NCBI GenBank assembly: GCA_903837305.1
Contig: CAILUB010000068.1
Coordinates: forward strand, 1-28,745
DNA length: 28,745 bases
Reading direction: 5' to 3'
Source: an uncultured Cytophagaceae bacterium
GTDB taxonomy: Bacteria; Bacteroidota; Bacteroidia; Cytophagales; Spirosomataceae
The notes under the pieces are model-generated. The model saw only the letters and a list, made by a program, of their open reading frames with translations, was not told the origin of the DNA and made no database searches. Position 1 is the first letter of the stretch; every line of letters starts with the position of its first letter. The position numbers and the translations under genes were made by a program. Of the stretch, positions 1 through 8,247 are shown piece by piece.

Positions 1-494
1 AAAGACTGTGTGCTCATTTCTACTCCTTTCAAGTTATTTAAAGCATCATAGAAGCTAGCTTGAGGGACATTGCGAATGGCAAGGATATTCATTTTTTCAA
101 CAGAGACTGGAGATCTAAGAATACTTTCTTCCACTCTTGAGGCTGAAACTACTACGTCTTGTCCTAAAACGGAGGTCTCTGTTAGTTCAACTGAAAGAGA
201 AGACATTCCTCTTGTTATTTCGACTTCTTTCGTTCCGAAACCAACCATGGAGAAAACTAACGTAAATGGAGCATCTTGGTTAACTTTCAAGGAATACTTA
301 CCTGTTAGGTCTGAAATTGTTCCAGTTACTTTTCCCTTAACTTGGATGTTCACCCCTAGTAAAGTTTCCTTCGTGTTTGCATCTGTGACTGTACCTGAGA
401 TGGTAGTCTGAGCAAGTGAAACAGTAGATCCCAATAAAAGGAATACAACCACTGAAAGCACTGAACTCCAGATTTTTCTGGTAAAATTTTTCAT
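1..494 (-). CDS. TonB-dependent receptor, N-terminal part (runs off the left edge)
   Basis: This is an outer-membrane, TonB-energised uptake receptor; its substrate cannot be told. On the minus strand the frame is open from ATG at 494-492 through base 1, 164 codons with no stop. The protein begins MKNFTRKIWSSVLSVVVF and has a Sec signal peptide ending near SLAQ (residue 29). A carboxypeptidase-regulatory-like beta-sandwich follows (about 30-110, with the segment GTVTDANTKETLLGVNIQVKG). Next are a TonB-box-like stretch DVVVSASR and the start of the plug (SFYDALNNLKGVEMSTQS). Receptors of this sort are 700-1100 residues, so most of the barrel lies outside the window. It is divergent from the Oar-like receptor at 947. 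The class is secure; the subfamily is not. Confidence 0.85.
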   Translation of the reverse strand, partial: MKNFTRKIWSSVLSVVVFLLLGSTVSLAQTTISGTVTDANTKETLLGVNIQVKGKVTGTISDLTGKYSLKVNQDAPFTLVFSMVGFGTKEVEITRGMSSLSVELTETSVLGQDVVVSASRVEESILRSPVSVEKMNILAIRNVPQASFYDALNNLKGVEMSTQS

Positions 495-946
495 ATTCTG
501 AATTTAGTAAATTGTTAATATGGTTTTTGAATAAAGTTGAATACAATCCAAATTTTTCGAAATTTAAAGGAAAATGATAACTTTCTATACTTTTTATGAA
601 AAAAAATCTCAAAAATTGAACTTTATTGAGATAGGGCTATTTAGGACTCGTACTAAGAACTAAACGAATGAATAATGGTCGTTGAATAGGGGAATATCCT
701 TACTAATGGATTCAAACAAGCAAATTCAATGAATAGTTGTGGCTATAGTAAGGTGTATTAAAGTCAAAATTTGGCCTCAAATTTAAAATTTATAAAAAAA
801 TAGTTAACAGCTATGTTATGTTTTCATTAAAAATTATAAAATTTGTTGTTTGAAAAATAATTTGATCATTTAGTTCCCGAATTAAATCAAGTATACCTTT
901 GAAATTATTTTTTAATTATAAATCAAACTTTATCAAATCAAAAATT
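495..946. other. Divergent intergenic region between two TonB receptor genes
   Basis: These 452 bp are AT-rich and hold no convincing gene. The open frames here are short and low in complexity. They must contain the promoters of both flanking receptors, but I find no exact TAnnTTTG -7 box with a good -33 partner close to either start. The only exact minus-strand match, TAAATTTG at 785-778, lacks a -33 box and would leave a leader of about 280 nt. An imperfect inverted repeat, AATAAAGTTGAA near 532 and TTGAACTTTATT near 617 (one mismatch in 12), is visible; its meaning is unknown. Confidence 0.5.
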
Positions 947-3900
947 ATGAAGCTAAATTTACTAAAGAATTTGCTTGCCCTGTTTGTACTCTTAATGAGT
1001 GTAAGTACAGCGATGTCTCAGGGAGTTACTACTTCTGGTATCACCGGAACTATAACTGAACCTAACGGACAACCACTTTTAGGTGCAAGCGTGGTTGTTA
1101 CTCACCTCCCTTCAGGTACGCGGTATGGTGCAGTATCTAATTCGGAGGGTAAGTATTCAATTCCCGGTATGCGTGTGGGTGGGCCTTACAAGTTAGCGGC
1201 TTCCTTCATTGGATTTTCTACGAAAGAAGTAGACGGGTTGAATCTTTCTCTTGGAACGTTTTCTAATTTGAACATCACGCTTAAAGAGGACGGAAAAGTG
1301 CTTTCTGAAGTGGTAGTAAGTGCGAATCAAAACAGCTTATTCTCAAGTGAGCGTACGGGTGCAAGCACTGCCATTGACAACAGAACGCTTAACAAGCTTC
1401 CTACTATCTCAAGAAGTATTAATGACTTCACTAGATTGTCACCACAATCCAATGGGCAGTCTTTTGCAGGTCAAGATTCTAGATTAAATAACATCACTGT
1501 TGATGGTTCTTACTTTAACAACTCATTTGGATTAGGTTCTGGCTCTAACCCAGGTGGTAGAACAGGTGTATCTCCTATCTCTTTAGACGCGATCGAGCAA
1601 ATTTCGGTAAACGTGGCTCCGTATGACGTGAGACAAGGTAACTTTACAGGAGCTGGTGTCAATACCGTAACTCGTTCTGGTACGAACGAATTTTCTGGTT
1701 CAGCTTATTATTTCACACGAAATAACGACAACGTAGGTAAAATTGCTGGTGAAAATCGTTTCGATCCAGGTACTTTTAATTACAATCAAGTAGGATTCCG
1801 TGTAGGAGGTCCTATCATTAAAAATAAATTATTCTTCTTTGCTTCATTTGAAGATGAGAAAGAGTCGAGACCAGGTACAACTTGGAAAGCTAATTCAGGA
1901 ACTGATCCTATCACTGGTAACGTAACACGTGTTTTAGCATCTGATCTTGATGGATTAAGCTCTTATCTAAAAAGCAAGTTTAATTACGAAACAGGTCCTT
2001 ACCAAGGATATGACAACTTAACAGTAGGTACTAAGTTTTTGGTTAAGTTAGACTACAATATTAATGATAAGAACAAGTTAAGTTTGAGATACAACCACTT
2101 AAATTCATCTACTGATGTGTTGATGTCTGGTTCTTCTTCTTTAGGTTTCGGTAACCGTAACTTTAGATCAGAAGCATTGAACTTCCAAAACTCTAACTAT
2201 AGCATCATGGAGAACATTCGTTCTCTAGTTGCAGAATTGAATTCACGTATCGGTTCAAACGTATCCAATAATTTAATTGTTGGTTATACTTACCAAGATG
2301 AAAGCCGCGGTGAGAAGGGAACTTTCTTCCCAATGGTGGATATCTTGAACGCTGGTTCTACGTACACTTCTTTTGGATTTGAGCCTTTCACTCCGAATAA
2401 CGAGTTGAGATACAAGACATTCCAAGTTCAGGATAACTTACAGATCTTCAAAGGAAACCATACATTCACGACAGGATTCAGTTATGAAAACTACCAGTCT
2501 GAAAATATTTTCTTCCCTGGTTCACAGTCTGTATATGTGTACAACTCTTTGGCTGATTTCTACAAGGATGCGGATAATTTCCTTGCTAATGGTAACAGTG
2601 TTGCCTCTGGCGTTAACTTGAGAAGATTCCAGGTTCGTTGGAATAATATTCCGGGATCAGATAAGCCAGTACAGCCTTTGGAAGTAAACTATGGTGGTGT
2701 ATTCATTCAAGATGAATGGCAGGCTAGACCTAATTTGAAGCTTACGGCAGGTTTAAGAGTAGATGTTCCTATCTTCGAGCAGACTGCACTTAGAAACACA
2801 GCAATGGAAAGTTACTATTTCAGAACACCTGCTTCTGCTTATGTAAACTATAGAACAGATGCACTTCCAGAAGCTAACCTGTTGTGGTCTCCACGTGTAG
2901 GATTTAACTGGGATGTGTTTAATGATCAAAAGACTCAGGTTAGAGGTGGATCAGGTATATTTACTGGTCGTCCTGCTTATGTTTGGATTTCTAACCAAGT
3001 GGGTAACAATGGTATCTTAACAGGATTTGAGCAGTTAGACAACACGCTAGTGAGACCTTTCAACCCAGATCCTAATAAGTACAAGCCTTCTACAGTAACA
3101 GGTGCACCTGCTTCTTCATATGAGCTTGCCTTGACTGAGACGAACTTCAAGTTCCCTCAAGTTTGGAGAACAAACATCGCGGTAGATCAGCAATTACCTG
3201 GTGGTATTATCGCTACAGGTGAATTTATCTACAACCAAGATGTGAACGGGGTAGCTTACTTCAACGCTAACTTACCAGTGGCTGGTAGTCAGTTCGCAGG
3301 GAAAGACAATCGTTACAGATGGACTTCTAACCGAATCAATGCTAATATTCCGAATGCAGTAACTTTGTCTAATCAGGCAGTTGGTAACTCATGGGTAGCT
3401 TCATTCTCTTTAGAAAGACCATTTACGAATGGATTATTCTTGAAGTCAGCTTATAGCTATGGAGAATCTAAAAACACAGTGGATCCAGGATCAATTGCTT
3501 CAGGTACTTGGTTCGGAAACCCGGTGACTACGGATCCAAACAATCCTGGTCTTGCTAACTCAGCGAACTTCATGGGACACAGAGTTTTTGCTATTGCTTC
3601 TTACTCTAAAGACCTCTTTAAAATTGGAAATACGTCTGTATCTCTTTTCTGGGAAGGTAGAACACTTGGTAATGCTAGTTACGTAGTTGGAGGAGATTTA
3701 AATGGCGACGGTGGTACTGCTAACGATTTGATCTACATTCCTGCTACTAAAGCAGAAATGAACTTCCAATCATTCACAGCTAGCGGTAAGACCTTCACTC
3801 CAGCACAACAAGCGGATGCTTGGGAAGCTTACATCCTACAAGATGAGTACTTGAGCGCTAATAGAGGTAAATATGCTCAAAGAGGTGCCGTGATTATGCC

Positions 3901-4213
3901 AATGGTATTCCGTGCTGACCTTTCATTTGCTCAGCAATTGTTTACTAACATAGGTGGTAAGAGAAATACCTTGGAATTCCGTGTTGATATTCTTAACGTA
4001 GGTAATTTGATTGATGCTGACTACGGTGTAGGTAAGACTTTCAATTCAACACAACCTCTTGTTGTAGGATCACCTGCTGCTAGTGCAGATGGCAGACCTC
4101 AGTATAGAATGAGAAACCTTGGTGCTAACTTAGTTACTGAAACTTACAGAGCTACTGCTGGCGTTTCTGACGTTTGGAGAATGCAGTTTGGTTTGAGATA
4201 TATCTTTAACTAA
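947..4213 (+). CDS. Oar-like TonB-dependent receptor with carboxypeptidase-regulatory-like domain
   Basis: A 1088-residue outer-membrane receptor. I place the start at ATG 947, because the frame opens further upstream only at a TTG (899) in low-complexity sequence, and a clean signal peptide (MKLNLLKNLLALFVLLMS...AMSQ) follows the ATG. The order is a CarboxypepD_reg-like domain (about 25-115, GTITEPNGQPLLGASVVV), a plug with NITVDGSYFNNSFG (near 182) and ISVNVAPYDVRQGNFTGAG, typical of the Oar/large TonB receptor group, then TRSGTNEFSGSAYYF (near 240) and a long beta-barrel ending in MQFGLRYIFN, with a C-terminal aromatic as outer-membrane proteins have. This type lacks a SusD partner, and none is adjacent. 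Members import or export unknown, often peptide- or protein-related, cargo. Arginine is often AGA here, whereas the susC at 13606 prefers CGT. The gene stands alone between a divergent promoter region and a strong terminator. Confidence 0.9.
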   Translation: MKLNLLKNLLALFVLLMSVSTAMSQGVTTSGITGTITEPNGQPLLGASVVVTHLPSGTRYGAVSNSEGKYSIPGMRVGGPYKLAASFIGFSTKEVDGLNLSLGTFSNLNITLKEDGKVLSEVVVSANQNSLFSSERTGASTAIDNRTLNKLPTISRSINDFTRLSPQSNGQSFAGQDSRLNNITVDGSYFNNSFGLGSGSNPGGRTGVSPISLDAIEQISVNVAPYDVRQGNFTGAGVNTVTRSGTNEFSGSAYYFTRNNDNVGKIAGENRFDPGTFNYNQVGFRVGGPIIKNKLFFFASFEDEKESRPGTTWKANSGTDPITGNVTRVLASDLDGLSSYLKSKFNYETGPYQGYDNLTVGTKFLVKLDYNINDKNKLSLRYNHLNSSTDVLMSGSSSLGFGNRNFRSEALNFQNSNYSIMENIRSLVAELNSRIGSNVSNNLIVGYTYQDESRGEKGTFFPMVDILNAGSTYTSFGFEPFTPNNELRYKTFQVQDNLQIFKGNHTFTTGFSYENYQSENIFFPGSQSVYVYNSLADFYKDADNFLANGNSVASGVNLRRFQVRWNNIPGSDKPVQPLEVNYGGVFIQDEWQARPNLKLTAGLRVDVPIFEQTALRNTAMESYYFRTPASAYVNYRTDALPEANLLWSPRVGFNWDVFNDQKTQVRGGSGIFTGRPAYVWISNQVGNNGILTGFEQLDNTLVRPFNPDPNKYKPSTVTGAPASSYELALTETNFKFPQVWRTNIAVDQQLPGGIIATGEFIYNQDVNGVAYFNANLPVAGSQFAGKDNRYRWTSNRINANIPNAVTLSNQAVGNSWVASFSLERPFTNGLFLKSAYSYGESKNTVDPGSIASGTWFGNPVTTDPNNPGLANSANFMGHRVFAIASYSKDLFKIGNTSVSLFWEGRTLGNASYVVGGDLNGDGGTANDLIYIPATKAEMNFQSFTASGKTFTPAQQADAWEAYILQDEYLSANRGKYAQRGAVIMPMVFRADLSFAQQLFTNIGGKRNTLEFRVDILNVGNLIDADYGVGKTFNSTQPLVVGSPAASADGRPQYRMRNLGANLVTETYRATAGVSDVWRMQFGLRYIFN

Positions 4214-4230
4214 TACTGAATCTAGTTAAT

Positions 4231-4268
4231 AAAAAAAGCGTCTCGGTGATTACCGAGACGCTTTTTTT
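4231..4268. terminator. Strong bidirectional intrinsic terminator
   Basis: A perfect 10-bp stem, GCGTCTCGGT (4238-4247) with ACCGAGACGC (4252-4261), has a 4-nt loop GATT and is flanked by seven A on the left and seven T on the right. It therefore works in either direction. It ends the receptor gene (stop at 4213) and glmS, which converges on it (stop at 4311). Confidence 0.93.
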
Positions 4269-4310
4269 ATGTGTTGATGTTAAGGGATTCTAGCCAAAAT
4301 CTGGACATGA

Positions 4311-6146
4311 TTATTCCACGGTCACACTCTTAGCTAAATTCCTCGGCTTATCCACATCTAATCCTCTCAATACTCCAATGTAGTAAGAAAGGATCTGCGT
4401 AGGAATGACAGAGATAAGTGGAGCTAATAATTCATCTACTTCAGGAACCACCATTACGTGATCAGCCATGTCGCGAATCTGGGTGTCGCCTTCAGAAATA
4501 ACGGCAATCACCATTCCTTTGCGAGCTTTTATCTCTTGAATGTTCGAGACGATTTTCTCGTAATAAGCATCTTTCGTTGCGATGAATAAAACCGGTAGGT
4601 TTTCGTCTACTAAAGCGATAGGTCCGTGTTTCATTTCTGCCGCTGGATAACCTTCCGCGTGGATGTAGGAAATCTCTTTTAGTTTCAAAGCGCCTTCTAG
4701 AGCCACAGGGAAATTGTATCCACGACCTAGGAATAAGAAGTCACGTGCTTCAGCGTAATGCTTCGCTACTTCTTTAATGGATTCGTGTGTTTCTAAAACG
4801 GCTTTTACCTTTTCCGGGATTACAGCTAATTCGGCTAAATAGCGGTTGTATTCTGCTTCAGTGACCGTTTTCTTCTCACGACCAATTTTGATGGCCATCA
4901 TAGCTAAAACCGTTAGTTGTGCCGTAAATGCTTTCGTGCTTGCGACGCCAATTTCTGGCCCAGCGTGTGTGTACGCGCCGGAGTGAGATAAGCGGGCAAT
5001 GGATGATCCTACCGCGTTGACAACTCCAAAAATAAAGGCACCCGCCTCTTTCGCTTTTTCGATGGCTACGAGCGTGTCAGCTGTTTCACCACTTTGGGAA
5101 ATAGCAATTAATACATCGCCTGCTCCCACGACTGGATTTCTATATCGGAATTCTGAGGCGTATTCTACCTCTACAGGGATGCGGCAAAGGGTTTCTATCA
5201 TGTATTCGGCGACTAAACCGGCGTGCCAGCTTGTGCCGCAAGCTACTATGATGATTCGTTTTGCTTGAGAGAAAACGGACATGTGCTCTTCCACGCCTGC
5301 AAGCGTCAAAGTTAAGTTTTCCATGTCCAAACGGCCACGTAAACAATCTGTTAAGCTGCCGGGTTGGTCAAAAATTTCTTTCAACATGAAATGGTCGAAT
5401 CCGCCCTTTTCGATTTGGGCTAATTCCATGTCTAATTGTTGGATAAAAGGCGTAATAGGCTCATTTCCTAAGTTCTTCAGAATGATCTCATCTGGAGAAA
5501 TGATGGCTAATTCGTAGTCATTAACGTAGATTACCTTCTTTGTGTATTCGATAATAGGAGAAGCGTCAGAGGCTAAGAAATGCTCGCCATCGCCTACACC
5601 GATTACTAAAGGAGAACCTTTACGGGCTGCGATTAAGCGGTTAGGGAAGCCTTCTTCCATGACGATGATCACATAAGCACCTACGACGCGTTTTAAAGCA
5701 ATACGCATTGCTTCTTCTAGGGATGACTTGTTATTGATTTGGATATCTTCAATGAAGTTTACCAAAACCTCTGTATCCGTCTCACTCTTGAAAGTGTAGC
5801 CTTTTTGTACTAATTCTTGCTTTAATGAACCATAGTTCTCGATAATCCCATTATGTACTAAGGTTAATCGTCCGCTATTTGAAGTGTGTGGATGTGCATT
5901 TGCATCGGAAGGTTCTCCGTGGGTTGCCCAACGGGTGTGACCGATACCTACTGTCGCTTTTGAAATGATTTCCTCATCCCAAGCTTCCAGTTCCGCTACC
6001 CGGCCTTTTTTCTTAAATGTGTTCACCATATCACCGAATAATGCAATACCTGAACTATCATATCCACGGTATTCTAAGCGCTTTAAGCCCTTTAAAATAA
6101 CGGGAAATGCTGGCTGTTTTCCGATGTAAGCTACGATTCCACACAT
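4311..6146 (-). CDS. glmS: Glutamine-fructose-6-phosphate aminotransferase (isomerizing)
   Basis: Makes glucosamine-6-phosphate from fructose-6-phosphate and glutamine, the first step toward UDP-GlcNAc for peptidoglycan and other envelope polymers; cytoplasmic. It has 611 residues, close to the usual 600-610. The N-terminal glutaminase domain begins MCGIVAYIG, and Cys2 becomes the N-terminal nucleophile after Met removal; GHTRWATHGEPSD follows near residue 70. Two SIS sugar-isomerase domains follow, with ACGTSWHAG, SQSGETADT, ASTKAFTAQ and EGYPAAEMKHGPIALVDE. The protein ends DKPRNLAKSVTVE, as the family does. It is a single gene, convergent with the upstream receptor and divergent from the GH13 gene. 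I see no glmS-ribozyme-like leader, and none is expected outside Firmicutes-type genomes. Confidence 0.97.
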   Translation of the reverse strand: MCGIVAYIGKQPAFPVILKGLKRLEYRGYDSSGIALFGDMVNTFKKKGRVAELEAWDEEIISKATVGIGHTRWATHGEPSDANAHPHTSNSGRLTLVHNGIIENYGSLKQELVQKGYTFKSETDTEVLVNFIEDIQINNKSSLEEAMRIALKRVVGAYVIIVMEEGFPNRLIAARKGSPLVIGVGDGEHFLASDASPIIEYTKKVIYVNDYELAIISPDEIILKNLGNEPITPFIQQLDMELAQIEKGGFDHFMLKEIFDQPGSLTDCLRGRLDMENLTLTLAGVEEHMSVFSQAKRIIIVACGTSWHAGLVAEYMIETLCRIPVEVEYASEFRYRNPVVGAGDVLIAISQSGETADTLVAIEKAKEAGAFIFGVVNAVGSSIARLSHSGAYTHAGPEIGVASTKAFTAQLTVLAMMAIKIGREKKTVTEAEYNRYLAELAVIPEKVKAVLETHESIKEVAKHYAEARDFLFLGRGYNFPVALEGALKLKEISYIHAEGYPAAEMKHGPIALVDENLPVLFIATKDAYYEKIVSNIQEIKARKGMVIAVISEGDTQIRDMADHVMVVPEVDELLAPLISVIPTQILSYYIGVLRGLDVDKPRNLAKSVTVE

Positions 6147-6244
6147 AAAATATAAAATTTATTTTTGTATTATTTAAATAATCTACTTTTAGGGAGCTGT
6201 ACCCTATTTTTATCAGCAAATATCTCATATTTGAATAATAATAC

Positions 6245-6252
6245 CAAATTTA
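6245..6252 (-). promoter_or_regulatory. Candidate -7 box for glmS
   Basis: On the minus strand this reads TAAATTTG, an exact match to the Bacteroidota -7 consensus TAnnTTTG, about 98 bp before the glmS start. A good -33 TTTG at 19-21 bp spacing is missing, so this is only a candidate. The rest of the 238-bp gap to the GH13 gene shows a weaker plus-strand box, TATTTTCG, at 6331-6338. Confidence 0.3.
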
Positions 6253-6384
6253 TCGGGCATATTTTACTTATTGGTTAATCAACTTAATAGGATTCTTCCG
6301 GGATGATTCCTGTGTGTCACGTTTTTTGCCTATTTTCGTTCTAAAGCTAGCCATGCTAGTCTATCATTCACTAATTATACATTT

Positions 6385-8247
6385 ATGAAAAAAGTCCTTT
6401 TTTTAGGCCTCCTTTTTTGTGCCTCATTCTCCCTGATCTCTCAAGATTTACGCGTTGAACCACTGAATTGGTGGGTGGGAATGAAGAACCCAAATTTACA
6501 ATTGTTGATCAAAGGGAAAGACCTAAGTGGTGGCGTAGTTACGTCAACCAAGAAGGGATTGACGGTTAAAAAAGTAACGAATGGCGATAGCCCGAATTAC
6601 TTATTTGTGGATTTAATTGTAGAGGCGGGAGCGCAGGCTGGAACGTATCCGTTGGTGATCAAAAAGAACGGAAACGTAATTCATACGATCAATTATAGCC
6701 TAGACGCGCGTGCGAAAAACTCCGCGAATCGTCCGTCTTATTCTACGAAGGATGTGATCTATTTAATTACGCCTGATCGCTTTGCGAATGGCAATCCGGG
6801 AAATGATAAAGTGGCTGGAATGCGGGAGATGTCTCTAAATAGAGCTGCCTTGTATGATCGCCATGGAGGAGATTTACGTGGGATTTTAGATCATTTGGAC
6901 TACATAAAAAATATGGGTTTTACTGCTATTTGGAATATGCCTGAAGTAGAGAATGACCAAACCATGGAAAGCTATCATGGATATGGGATTACAGATCACT
7001 ATAAGATTGATCGTCGTTTTGGGACGAATGAAGACTACCGTGAATTGGGGATGAAGACCCAGGCGAATGGGATGTATTTGATTAAGGATATTATATTGAA
7101 TCACTGTGGAAATGGCCATTGGTGGATGGACGATAAGCCTTTCAAGGATTGGATTAATTTTGGTGGAAAATTCACCTCAACGACACACCGCCGCGAGACC
7201 GTTCAAGACCCGCATGTTTCGAAATACGATGCGAAATTGCAGACAGAAGGTTGGTTCGTTCCTGCCATGCCTGATTTGAATCAGAAAAATCCGTTTATGC
7301 AGCAATATATTATCCAAAATACCATTTGGTGGATTGAATACGCACATTTAGGCGGTCTACGCATCGATACCTACCCGTATTCGACGAAGGAATTTGCGAC
7401 AATGTGGTCAGATGCCGTTTTAGCTGAATATCCGAACTTAAATATGGTAGGAGAGGAGTGGTCATCGAATCCAATTATCACCTCTTACTGGCAACGCGGA
7501 AAAGTGAACCGCGATGGCTATAAATCGTCTTTACCAGCCTTAATGGACTTTCCTTTGCAAAATGCAATTTCAGAGGCAATGAATGAAAATGATAAGGAAT
7601 GGGGCAAGGGATTGAACAAAATCTACAGTGCTATATCGAATGATTTAGTCTACGCAGATCCAGATAATTTAGTGGTGTTCATGGATAACCACGATATGTC
7701 ACGTGCCTACACTCAAGTGAAGCATGATCAGGCTTTATTAAAGATGGCGATGACCTATCTGTTTACGACACGCGGGATTCCGCAAGTATTTTATGGCACA
7801 GAAATTTTGATGTCTAATCCGAAATCAAATGAACACGGCGAGATTCGCGGCGACTTCCCAGGTGGCTGGGCTGGAGATACAAAGAACGCATTTACAGGCG
7901 TAAACTTAACGGCAGACGAGAAAGCAACACAAGATTTCTTTAAGAAGATGTTGAACTGGAGAAAAGGTTCGGAGGCAATCCACAAGGGTAAATTATTGCA
8001 TTTTGGACCAGAGAATTCGGGTGAAGGTAACGGTGTTTATGTGTATTTCCGTTATACAGATAAGGCCAAAGTAATGGTGGTTCTGAATAAGAACACAGAT
8101 GCACGTGCCATCGACTTAAGTCATTACGAAGAAATTTTGCCAGCGGGGGCAAAGGCGCATAATGTGATGGAATCGTCTGATGTCGTTTTCGGAAAATCAC
8201 TGAGCGTTCCGGGTAAAACCGCTCAGATTTTTGAAATTAAGGAATAA
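6385..8247 (+). CDS. Secreted GH13 alpha-glucan hydrolase (cyclomaltodextrinase/neopullulanase, SusA-like)
   Basis: Cleaves alpha-1,4 glucans or maltodextrins by the retaining GH13 mechanism, outside the cytoplasm. It has 620 residues, the same size class as Bacteroides SusA. A signal peptide (MKKVLFLGLLFCASFSLISQ) is followed by an N-terminal beta-sandwich of the cyclomaltodextrinase type (about 22-120), the (beta/alpha)8 barrel, and a C-terminal beta domain (about 520-620). All four GH13 regions are present: DIILNHCG (D235, N239, H240), GLRIDTYPY (R326, nucleophile D328), VGEEW (acid/base E357) and FMDNHDMSR (N435, H436, D437). Its stop overlaps the amidase start by one base (TAATG), so the two are probably translationally coupled. 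SusC/D at 13606 may feed the same pathway, but distance and intervening genes make this uncertain. Confidence 0.93.
   Translation: MKKVLFLGLLFCASFSLISQDLRVEPLNWWVGMKNPNLQLLIKGKDLSGGVVTSTKKGLTVKKVTNGDSPNYLFVDLIVEAGAQAGTYPLVIKKNGNVIHTINYSLDARAKNSANRPSYSTKDVIYLITPDRFANGNPGNDKVAGMREMSLNRAALYDRHGGDLRGILDHLDYIKNMGFTAIWNMPEVENDQTMESYHGYGITDHYKIDRRFGTNEDYRELGMKTQANGMYLIKDIILNHCGNGHWWMDDKPFKDWINFGGKFTSTTHRRETVQDPHVSKYDAKLQTEGWFVPAMPDLNQKNPFMQQYIIQNTIWWIEYAHLGGLRIDTYPYSTKEFATMWSDAVLAEYPNLNMVGEEWSSNPIITSYWQRGKVNRDGYKSSLPALMDFPLQNAISEAMNENDKEWGKGLNKIYSAISNDLVYADPDNLVVFMDNHDMSRAYTQVKHDQALLKMAMTYLFTTRGIPQVFYGTEILMSNPKSNEHGEIRGDFPGGWAGDTKNAFTGVNLTADEKATQDFFKKMLNWRKGSEAIHKGKLLHFGPENSGEGNGVYVYFRYTDKAKVMVVLNKNTDARAIDLSHYEEILPAGAKAHNVMESSDVVFGKSLSVPGKTAQIFEIKE

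Noticed and set aside
70..612. Open frames at 70-411 (+) and 337-612 (-)
   Set aside because: They are shadows of the partial TonB receptor on the minus strand, whose frame is open from 494 to 1 with a signal peptide and domain motifs.
531..630. Spaced inverted repeat between the two TonB genes
   Set aside because: It is imperfect and A/T-rich with about 75 bp spacing, and such matches are common in DNA of this composition.
899..946. TTG start of the Oar-like receptor at 899
   Set aside because: The 16 extra residues are low-complexity, and the ATG at 947 is followed directly by a normal signal peptide.
6147..6250. glmS ribozyme or riboswitch
   Set aside because: The leader is short and AT-rich with no conserved core that I can see, and the ribozyme is characteristic of other phyla.
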